DNA from: Phycisphaerae bacterium
Lineage (GTDB): Bacteria > Planctomycetota > Phycisphaerae > UBA1845 > PWPN01
Assembly (NCBI GenBank): GCA_003557125.1
Contig: PWPN01000372.1
Location: forward strand, 1-6,600
Direction of reading: 5' to 3'
Length of the DNA: 6,600 nt
The notes below the pieces were generated by a model that worked only from the letters and a program-made list of their open reading frames with translations, was not told the DNA's origin and made no database searches. Below, piece after piece: positions 1-6,600 of the stretch (positions within the stretch are counted from its first letter, which is position 1; each line of letters starts with the position of its first letter). A program made the translations under genes and the position numbers.

Positions 1-1448
1 AGATTGGCCTTGCGCAGCAGTTGAAGATCCGGTTTGTAGGGGATGCGACAGGCCACGCAGAGCTTACGCACGAGTCTCTGAGCGAGGATCACGCGGAGCA
101 CGGCCGCCACGCCGTCGGTATCGCCGGCCAGACTCACGAACTTCTTCAGCGCGTCGAGGCTGTCGCGTGCGCGGATGCCCATGTAAATGCGTTTGCCCCC
201 CTGGGCGGCTTTGACGGCCATGTGGGCGGTCTCGCGGTCGGGGCAGTCGCTCACCATGACGATGTCCGGCTCACGTCGAAGCACGGTCTGCAACTGGCGT
301 GAGAAGCTGCCCTCATGTTTGTTCGGATCGTAAAGGGTCTGCGTGATGTTCTCGAGCTCCATGAGCGGCTCGCGTTCGAGCGCCAGCAGGTTGTTCATGA
401 AGGCGTCGTGCGTGCGCAGGAGCGCGTACTGCGTTGTGGTCAGACCGCAGGAGCGCGGCCCGCTCACCAGGATGAGCCCGCCCGATTCTTCGAGCAGGGT
501 TTCAAGTTGCGTCCGGACCGTATCGGTCATGCCCAGGTCGCGCAGGCGCAGCCGGGCTTCGTCCGAAGCGACACGAAGGCTGAGCCGTTCGTGCTGGGTC
601 GTGCCGCTCGTGCGCACGATGATGTCGGACATGCCTCGGCCGGCGGCATCGATCGAAGCGCTGAGTCGGCTTTCCTGGGGGCGGCGATGTTCGTTGACGT
701 CCAGGCCGGCGGCTTGTTTGACGAAGTGCAGCGAATGTTCGGCCTCATCGCGTTCGAAAAGGTCGTGCCGCGGCGTCACGACGCCGTCGATGCGGTAAGC
801 CAACCGGGCGGCATTCGGAGCCACGAGCAGTTCGACCTCGGTCGCTCGCCGCCAGAGCGCATCGAAAATGAGATTCTGAGCTGCCTCATACGGACCGACC
901 AGAGCGGGGTCGTCCGGAGGTTTGACTTTGCCTTCGGGGCCGGAGAGGCGGACACGTTCGAAGACGGCGGAGGGGCCATGCTTCTTCTTGCCGCGTTGAG
1001 TGAGCCACGATTTGATGTGCGCCGGCGTGAAAACGCGTTTCGAGGCGTCCACCATGCCGTTGCGGACCACGACGTAGCTCGTGTCCGTCGATGCGGCCAG
1101 GATGAAGCACAGACCGAAGCCTGCCGCGAAGAGCGCGGTGCTCTGCCAGGGCATCAGCAGCCACAGGAGCAGGCCGACGCCGGTACCGCCCAGAACGACG
1201 CTGTTCCACAGTGGCTTATTGATGCGGCGGACGAAGTCCGCATCTTTATCCGCCCACTGACAGAAAGCCATCAGGATCAAGGCCACCGCGGCGATGAGCA
1301 CGATCCGCCAGGGACTGACGAACCCGCCGAACTCGGCGGCAAGGGCGAGGGGCTCGGCCGCCGACGCTGCCTGAGCGCTCAGTCCCAGGGTCAGCGCGGA
1401 GCAGGCCTTGGTGGACAGGAGGCTTCGTGGACTCGACTTCGCACCCAT
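1..1448 (-). CDS. Membrane-anchored GspE/PilB-like type II/IV secretion ATPase homologue with degenerate nucleotide-binding motifs (3' end beyond window)
   Basis: The reading frame is open from an ATG at 1448 to the window edge (482 residues, no stop), so the C-terminus is missing. Seen: a basic N-terminus and hydrophobic stretch ending in A28-S29-A30, like a signal peptide, then membrane segments at about 47-63, 84-99 and 104-119. The loop 64-82 carries K68, R74, R75 and K78, which puts the C-terminal domain in the cytoplasm. From about 186 the chain follows the GspE/PilB pattern: YRIDGV (218-223), AGLDVNEHRRPQ (247-258), a P-loop-like segment (330-339), an Asp-box-like segment (356-366), a Walker-B-like segment (393-404), and QRLVRKLCVAC (457-467), which carries the first CxxC of the GspE zinc motif. 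The Walker A Lys is L336, the ASDIH motif reads ATEVE, the Walker B Glu is D401, and the His box lacks its histidines. Known: GspE/PilB ATPases normally power pilus or pseudopilus assembly and are soluble. Inferred: a scaffold or regulatory paralogue of a pilus or secretion machine. Start choice: GGAG at 1454-1457 lies 5 nt upstream. An in-frame ATG at 1487 has no SD. Confidence 0.85.
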   Translation of the reverse strand, partial: MGAKSSPRSLLSTKACSALTLGLSAQAASAAEPLALAAEFGGFVSPWRIVLIAAVALILMAFCQWADKDADFVRRINKPLWNSVVLGGTGVGLLLWLLMPWQSTALFAAGFGLCFILAASTDTSYVVVRNGMVDASKRVFTPAHIKSWLTQRGKKKHGPSAVFERVRLSGPEGKVKPPDDPALVGPYEAAQNLIFDALWRRATEVELLVAPNAARLAYRIDGVVTPRHDLFERDEAEHSLHFVKQAAGLDVNEHRRPQESRLSASIDAAGRGMSDIIVRTSGTTQHERLSLRVASDEARLRLRDLGMTDTVRTQLETLLEESGGLILVSGPRSCGLTTTQYALLRTHDAFMNNLLALEREPLMELENITQTLYDPNKHEGSFSRQLQTVLRREPDIVMVSDCPDRETAHMAVKAAQGGKRIYMGIRARDSLDALKKFVSLAGDTDGVAAVLRVILAQRLVRKLCVACRIPYKPDLQLLRKAN

Positions 1449-1453
1449 GGCAT

Positions 1454-1458
1454 CTCCG
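1454..1458 (-). promoter_or_regulatory. Ribosome binding site of the GspE-like gene
   Basis: CGGAG on the minus strand ends 5 nt before the ATG at 1448. It favours that start over the in-frame ATG at 1487, which has only an AT-rich stretch and no purine-rich motif in front of it. Confidence 0.6.
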
Positions 1459-1494
1459 AATCGAACGCCTCTCGATGAAGCGCCCATGCTATTG

Positions 1495-1524
1495 AAAAAC
1501 CGACGGCATCCGCTGCGCCGTCAG
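1495..1524 (-). terminator. Rho-independent terminator hairpin
   Basis: On the minus strand an 8-bp stem, CTGACGGC with GCCGTCGG (one T-G wobble), closes a 9-nt loop and is followed directly by five T residues. This is the standard intrinsic terminator form. It lies 226 bp after the pilT stop and 46 bp before the ATG of the next gene. It either ends the hisF-pilT transcript or, if the GspE-like gene is transcribed from a promoter farther upstream, sits in that gene's leader as a possible attenuator. Confidence 0.65.
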
Positions 1525-1577
1525 CTCTAACATCACAGCCATTTTGAGCCGGTTCGGCACTCGGCAGGAAACTCTGG

Positions 1578-1606
1578 ATGATAACCGGTTCGTCCGGCGC
1601 TGAACA
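1578..1606 (-). promoter_or_regulatory. Weak candidate promoter for the GspE-like gene
   Basis: On the minus strand TATCAT (five of six matches to the sigma70 -10 box) lies 17 nt after TGTTCA, a poor -35 (three of six). A transcript from here would begin about 120 nt before the ATG at 1448 and would run through the terminator-like hairpin. The weak -35 makes this tentative. Confidence 0.25.
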
Positions 1607-1750
1607 GGCCGACGCCGGACTTCACGGGTCTGGCCGCACAGCGGGAATGATCCCCGTTCGAGCATGGCCGACCACGCGGCTGTGATCCGGACCCACTTCT
1701 CTTGGACCCTTCCGAGTCGGGTTCCGTTTGGCGGCACTTTTCGCGGCCGT

Positions 1751-2962
1751 TTAGCCGACCAGCCCGCCTCCGCCGGCATGGATCCCCTTGAGTCGCATCT
1801 TGAGTTCCTGCGGGTTCGGCGAAGCGGCGTAGGCGACGTCCGTCTCGATGAACTCTTCTTCGACGAGCCGGCGAAGCGATTCGTTGAAGTCGAGCATTCC
1901 CTCCTCGTAGGAGCCGCGGATCACCTTGGTCAACTCGTCGTCGCGCTTCTCGTCGATGAGCTTTCGGACGGTGGAGTTGGCGAACATGATCTCGACGGTC
2001 GGCACGCGCGAAACGCCCGGCTTGACGCTGGGCAGCAGCTTCTGGCAGATGATGGCCTGGAGATTGAACACGAGCGTCTGCCGGCACAGGTCGCGCGACC
2101 CTTCCGGGATGAGGTCCAGGACGCGGTTGATCGTCTGCGAACTGCTCGACGCGTGGACCGTGCCGAAGACGAGGTGGCCCGTCTCGGCCGCGTTGAGGGC
2201 GGCCATGAACGTCTCCTCGTCACGCATCTCGCCGATGAGCACGACGTCCGGGTCCTCACGCATGAGGTATTTCAATGCGTCCTGGAACGTGTGGACATCG
2301 ACGCCGACTTCGCGTTGATTGATCAGTGCCTTCTTGTCCTTGAAGAGGTATTCGATCGGGTCCTCGATCGTCACGATGTGGCACGGACGATGGGCGTTGA
2401 TGTAGTCGAGGGCGGCGGCGATCGTCGTCGACTTGCCCGAACCCGTAATACCCGCCAGCAGGACGAGCCCCTGGTGATACTCCGTGACCTTGTAGATCGA
2501 CTTGGGCAGGAAGAGCTGATCGAAGTTGAGGACCTCGGCGTTGACGCGCCGGGCGGCGACGCTCAGCGAGCCTCGCTGGCGGAAAATGTTGACGCGGAAC
2601 CGGTCCACGTCGCCCAGCTGATAAGCGAAGTCCGATGCGCCCTTGTCGGCCAGCTGCTTGCGCTGGTGGTCGTTCATGATTTCGAACCAGAGCGCCTCGA
2701 CCTGCTCGGGTGTCAAGGGCGGGCCCTTGATCGGTTTGAGGGCGCCCGCGTGCCGGATGTGGACGCGTGCGTTGCTCTTGAAGTGCAGGTCGGAGGCTTT
2801 CAGGTCGATGACGTACTGGAGGTACTTGTGGATCTTCGGCTCGCGCGGCGGCGGGGCGGCGGGTACGTCGGGCGGCGTGACGTCCGGCGCCTCGATGGCG
2901 TTGGCTTCGCCGTTGGGTTCGAATTCGGCTTCGTTGTCGTGTTTGATCTCGGTTTCAGCCAT
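1751..2962 (-). CDS. pilT: Type IV pilus retraction ATPase PilT-like protein
   Basis: A hexameric cytoplasmic motor ATPase that, in this family, disassembles type IV pili for twitching motility, adhesion or DNA uptake. The 403-residue product has a charged, Pro-rich N-terminal extension (about 1-43), then the PilT N-domain with ASDLHFKS (56-63), Walker [10 protein letters not shown] (171-179), Asp box TIEDPIEY (198-205), Walker [10 protein letters not shown] (237-245), RDEET (247-251) and His box [10 protein letters not shown] (261-270). TVRKLIDE (331-338) stands where PilT has its AIRNLIRE motif. The motifs checked are intact, so an active ATPase is expected. It is longer than typical PilT (about 345-370 residues) because of the N-terminal extension and a Gly-rich C-terminal tail. 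The ATG at 2962 is chosen because GGGAG precedes it by 8 nt; an in-frame TTG at 2977 lies upstream of that site. The start overlaps the hisF stop by 8 bp, implying coupled translation. A PilU-type or other PilT paralogue cannot be excluded. The GspE-like gene follows downstream. Confidence 0.94.
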   Translation of the reverse strand: MAETEIKHDNEAEFEPNGEANAIEAPDVTPPDVPAAPPPREPKIHKYLQYVIDLKASDLHFKSNARVHIRHAGALKPIKGPPLTPEQVEALWFEIMNDHQRKQLADKGASDFAYQLGDVDRFRVNIFRQRGSLSVAARRVNAEVLNFDQLFLPKSIYKVTEYHQGLVLLAGITGSGKSTTIAAALDYINAHRPCHIVTIEDPIEYLFKDKKALINQREVGVDVHTFQDALKYLMREDPDVVLIGEMRDEETFMAALNAAETGHLVFGTVHASSSSQTINRVLDLIPEGSRDLCRQTLVFNLQAIICQKLLPSVKPGVSRVPTVEIMFANSTVRKLIDEKRDDELTKVIRGSYEEGMLDFNESLRRLVEEEFIETDVAYAASPNPQELKMRLKGIHAGGGGLVG

Positions 2963-3761
2963 GACAGTTGCTCCCAATATTTTCCTGTTGGCCGCACAGC
3001 CGGACGGGAATACCGCGTGCCGCCATGAGGCGCTTGGCCTCTGCGATCGTGTAGGTTCCGAAATGGAAGATCGATGCGACCAGGGCCGCGTCCGCCTTGC
3101 CGAGCGTCACCGCGTCGGCCAGGTGCTCCGGTGCCCCCGCTCCACCCGAAGCGACGACCGGGATCGAGACCGCCTCGGCGACCGCACGGGTCATCTCCAG
3201 ATCATACCCGTCTTGCGTCCCGTCCGCATCCATCGAGGTGAGGACGATCTCGCCGGCGCCCCGCTGTTCGACCTCGCGTGCCCAGGCGACCGCCTCGAGG
3301 CCCGTGGGGGTTCGCCCGCCGTGGGTATGCACCTCCCAGATGGTCCGCCCGTTGGACTGGACGCGTTTCGGGTCGATGTTGACCACGGTGCAGCATCGGC
3401 CGAAGCGCCGGGCCGTCTCGGAGATCAGCGAGGGGTTCTCGACGGCGGCCGTGTTGATCGAGACCTTTTCGGCGCCGGCCTGCACGAGGCGGGTCACGTC
3501 CTCGATCGTGCGGATGCCGCCCCCGACGGTAAAGGGCATGAAGCATTCCTCCGCGACGCGGCGGACGACGTCCAGCAGGATCTCGCGGGCCTCGTGGCTG
3601 GCGGAAATGTCCAGAAAGACCAGTTCGTCGGCGCCCGCGATTTCGTAGGCGCGCGCGGTCTGAACCGGGTCGCCGGCGTCGCGCAGATTGACGAAGTTCA
3701 CACCCTTGACGACGCGCCCTTCGTGTACGTCCAGGCAGGGAATGATGCGTTTAGCCAGCAT
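2955..3761 (-). CDS. hisF: Imidazole glycerol phosphate synthase cyclase subunit HisF
   Basis: With the glutaminase HisH, HisF converts PRFAR and ammonia to imidazole glycerol phosphate (histidine pathway) and AICAR (returned to purine synthesis). The 268-residue product is a complete (beta/alpha)8 barrel. It starts [12 protein letters not shown] with catalytic D11, then has VVKGVNF (17-23), the phosphate loop FTVGGGI (77-83), [13 protein letters not shown] (101-113), NIDPKRV with catalytic D130, the LTSMDADG loop, and VASGGAG near the end. The start at 3761 gives the conserved HisF N-terminus. It has only a weak GGGA about 5 nt upstream. A longer in-frame start near 3851 would add 30 residues not found in the family and falls inside the likely promoter. 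The C-terminus runs about 14 residues past the usual end (after VRL), through [13 protein letters not shown], and those codons carry the pilT SD. Neither hisH nor hisA is nearby, so the histidine genes are scattered, at least around this locus. The stop overlaps the pilT start. Confidence 0.97.
   Translation of the reverse strand: MLAKRIIPCLDVHEGRVVKGVNFVNLRDAGDPVQTARAYEIAGADELVFLDISASHEAREILLDVVRRVAEECFMPFTVGGGIRTIEDVTRLVQAGAEKVSINTAAVENPSLISETARRFGRCCTVVNIDPKRVQSNGRTIWEVHTHGGRTPTGLEAVAWAREVEQRGAGEIVLTSMDADGTQDGYDLEMTRAVAEAVSIPVVASGGAGAPEHLADAVTLGKADAALVASIFHFGTYTIAEAKRLMAARGIPVRLCGQQENIGSNCHG
2971..2975 (-). promoter_or_regulatory. Ribosome binding site of pilT, inside hisF
   Basis: GGGAG on the minus strand lies 8 nt before the pilT ATG at 2962 and within the last codons of hisF. 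It decides the pilT start in favour of this ATG over the TTG at 2977, and it makes pilT translation likely to depend on ribosomes finishing hisF. Confidence 0.7.
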
Positions 3762-3821
3762 GGCGATCCCGGTCGAAGCAGCCGCTTTCGTAAGTCCCGT
3801 CTCCGCTTTCCGCAGAAATTC

Positions 3822-3851
3822 ATTGTACAAAAGCACTTGCCATTTGTTCAA
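3822..3851 (-). promoter_or_regulatory. Likely sigma70-type promoter for hisF-pilT
   Basis: On the minus strand TTGAAC (four of six matches to TTGACA) and TACAAT (five of six to TATAAT) are separated by 18 nt. The block lies between the zwf stop (3869) and the hisF ATG (3761). It predicts a transcript starting near 3815 with a leader of about 54 nt. The local AT-rich stretch stands out in GC-rich surroundings. It also argues against a hisF start at 3851. Confidence 0.55.
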
Positions 3852-3868
3852 GGCAGGCGGGGCGACCC

Positions 3869-5440
<1,572 letters not shown>

Positions 5441-5448
5441 GGTGCATG

Positions 5449-5453
5449 CTCCT
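5449..5453 (-). promoter_or_regulatory. Ribosome binding site of zwf, supporting a GTG start
   Basis: AGGAG on the minus strand is 8 nt before the GTG at 5440 but only 1 nt before the out-of-frame ATG at 5447. This decides the start. The ATG would yield only a seven-codon peptide ending in TGA. Confidence 0.65.
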
Positions 5454-5479
5454 GTAGGTATACGAAGGCTTCCGTGAGC

Positions 5480-5488
5480 ATCTTAGCA
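5480..5488 (-). promoter_or_regulatory. Possible extended -10 promoter for zwf
   Basis: On the minus strand TGC precedes TAAGAT, which fits a TGn-extended -10 element (four of six in the hexamer). It would give a leader of about 33 nt before the zwf GTG. No good -35 is seen at 16-19 nt upstream, so this is tentative. Confidence 0.3.
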
Positions 5489-5602
5489 TTCCGTCAGCCT
5501 GGAGACGAAAGTTCATTTTTTGGCAGAAGGTTCAATCCCTGTGAGGACGCTCGCTACGTATGCCTCGCGATGACGGACGAGAGTCGATGGCCGATGGGTA
5601 TG

Positions 5603-6600
5603 TCACCCGACAGCCTCGCACACTTTGCGGGCGGCGTCGGTGAGGTTGCCGGCTGTGATGAGACCCGGCACGTCGGCCTCGTCGAGGATGCGGCGGGCCT
5701 CCTGGGCGTTCGTGCCTTCGAGACGCACGACGACCGGGACGCGGAAGCCGATCTCGCGGGCGGCGGCGACAAGCGCCTCGGCGATCGTGTCGCACCGGGC
5801 GATCCCGCCGAAGATATTGACGAGCACGCCGCGGACAGCCGCGTCTGCCAGAATGATGCGGAACGCCTCGATTGCATTTTCTTTCGTTACGGATCCGCCC
5901 ACGTCCAGGAAGTTGGCAGGCTTGCGGCCGTGGAGCTTGATGAGGTCCATCGTGGCCATCGCCAGTCCCGCACCGTTGACCATGCAGCCGATCGTGCCGT
6001 CCAGTGCGATGTAGGAGAGGTCGGCTTTGCGCGCACGGCGTTCCTCGTCGCGTTCGTCTTCGGGCTCGCGGAGAGCTGTGATGTGAGGATGCCGGTAGAG
6101 CGCGTTGTCGTCGATGTCGATCTTGGCATCGAGTGCGAGCACGCGGCCCTCGTCGGTGAGAGCGAGCGGATTGATTTCAGCAAGCGACGCATCGTAGCGA
6201 GCGAAGACATCGGCCAGCCCCGCAAGGATACGGCCGACGGCAGCGGCCTGTTCCTGGTCGGTCAGGGCCAGGGCGGCCGTCAGCGTGCGGACTTGGAAGG
6301 GCATGAGGCCGAGGTGCGGGTGGAGCCGCTGTGTGGCGATGGCCCCGGGATCGCGTGCAGCGACCTCCTCGATCGCGACGCCGCCTTGTCGGCTCACCAT
6401 CATCACGGGGCATCGGCGGGCACGGTCGATCGTGATGCCTGCATAGAGCTCCCGGGCGATCGAGACGGCAGCCGTGATGAGCACGCGGCGGACGGCCACG
6501 CCGGCCGGGCCCGTCTGGCGGTTGACCATGCGATGAGTGAGCATGTATTCGACGGCTTCGCGTACGGACGCGCTGTTGCAGCAGAGCCGTACGAATCCGG
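5603..6600 (-). CDS. sucC: Succinyl-CoA synthetase (ADP/GDP-forming) subunit beta, 5' end beyond window
   Basis: The beta subunit of the TCA-cycle enzyme that makes succinate and NTP from succinyl-CoA. It carries the ATP-grasp nucleotide site and works as a complex with SucD. The frame is open to the window edge. The visible 331 residues match the family from roughly residue 58 of E. coli SucC, so only the first part of the ATP-grasp fold is missing. Seen: IARELYAGITIDRARR, the metal-binding segment LAEINPLALTDEGRVLALDAK, the phosphate-loop segment GCMVNGAGLAMATMD, NFLDVGGSVTKE, VNIFGGIARCD and VVVRLEGTNAQEA, ending a few residues after the usual LTDAA segment. These features look intact. An internal Met at 6544 is not the real start, because the upstream residues continue the homology. 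The usual downstream sucD is absent: 162 bp of spacer and then zwf follow. A malate-CoA ligase beta subunit (MtkA) is a related alternative, but the sequence reads as ordinary SucC. Confidence 0.94.
   Translation of the reverse strand, partial: GFVRLCCNSASVREAVEYMLTHRMVNRQTGPAGVAVRRVLITAAVSIARELYAGITIDRARRCPVMMVSRQGGVAIEEVAARDPGAIATQRLHPHLGLMPFQVRTLTAALALTDQEQAAAVGRILAGLADVFARYDASLAEINPLALTDEGRVLALDAKIDIDDNALYRHPHITALREPEDERDEERRARKADLSYIALDGTIGCMVNGAGLAMATMDLIKLHGRKPANFLDVGGSVTKENAIEAFRIILADAAVRGVLVNIFGGIARCDTIAEALVAAAREIGFRVPVVVRLEGTNAQEARRILDEADVPGLITAGNLTDAARKVCEAVG

Larger units (their letters stand above)
1449..1750. other. 302-bp intergenic region between pilT and the GspE-like gene
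   Basis: No convincing gene is seen here. Short open frames cross it on the minus strand, but they begin inside the pilT 3' end, have no SD, and translate to Arg-rich, low-complexity protein. The stretch holds a terminator hairpin (1495-1524), a weak candidate promoter (1578-1606), and an octamer, CCGGTTCG, present twice (1549-1556 and 1585-1592). The distance is long for this otherwise compact cluster, so it probably separates two transcription units or forms a leader for the GspE-like gene. Confidence 0.6.

Noticed and set aside
315..1478. Long plus-strand open frame (387 codons) opposite the GspE-like gene
   Set aside because: It is antisense to a frame with clear GspE/PilB signatures. 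Its translation is Arg/Gly/Asp-rich with no recognisable domain, as is common in GC-rich DNA.
1489..1779. 96-codon minus-strand open frame across the pilT-GspE-like gap
   Set aside because: It begins inside pilT in another frame, has no SD, reads through the terminator hairpin and gives an Arg-rich product without homology that I recognise.
1631..3000. The 12-mer TGGCCGCACAGC appears both after pilT (1631-1642) and at the hisF 3' end (2989-3000), suggesting a duplicated hisF tail
   Set aside because: The exact match is only 12 bp with weak similarity on one side. A repeat of this length is expected by chance in a GC-rich window of this size.
1664..3028. Long plus-strand open frame (454 codons) opposite pilT
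   Set aside because: It covers pilT in antisense. The Val/Asp/Arg-rich translation mirrors pilT codons, and there is no SD or known domain.
5520..5602. Possible terminator after sucC
   Set aside because: Only 4-5 bp imperfect pairings can be drawn on the minus strand and none is followed by a T-run.

Overview
All five protein-coding genes lie on the minus strand, so the window is best read from right (6600) to left (1). In transcription order they are: a 5'-truncated sucC (succinyl-CoA synthetase beta subunit), zwf (glucose-6-phosphate dehydrogenase), hisF (imidazole glycerol phosphate synthase cyclase subunit), a pilT-like type IV pilus retraction ATPase, and a 3'-truncated GspE/PilB-type ATPase paralogue that is anchored in the membrane. 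The DNA is GC-rich with the dense coding of a bacterial chromosome. No mobile element, CRISPR array, tRNA or rRNA is visible. The gene set and the membrane-anchored GspE-like paralogue next to pilT would suit a Planctomycetota (perhaps Phycisphaerae-like) bacterium. This is inference from style and context, and another GC-rich Gram-negative lineage is possible.

Right half (3869-6600): two central-carbon genes, sucC (TCA cycle) and zwf (entry to the oxidative pentose phosphate pathway), are separated by 162 bp. sucD, the usual downstream partner of sucC, is not there. zwf starts at a GTG with a good Shine-Dalgarno.

Middle (1751-3851): a plausible sigma70-type promoter between zwf and hisF drives hisF, whose last codons overlap the pilT start by 8 bp. 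The SD of pilT lies inside hisF, so a histidine/purine-pathway enzyme and a pilus motor look translationally coupled. PilT is intact at every motif checked.

Left part (1-1750): a 302-bp non-coding stretch holds a rho-independent terminator in the minus orientation. It lies about 47 bp before the start of the last gene. That gene encodes a probable signal peptide, three membrane segments and a GspE/PilB-like domain. Its Walker A lysine is a leucine, and its SDIH motif, Walker B glutamate and His box are all altered. It is probably a membrane-anchored pseudo-ATPase or a strongly diverged family member, and it is the most noteworthy item here.

No complete, clearly new multi-gene system can be claimed. 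The best lead is the pairing of a canonical PilT with a membrane-bound, apparently catalytically dead GspE-like paralogue.
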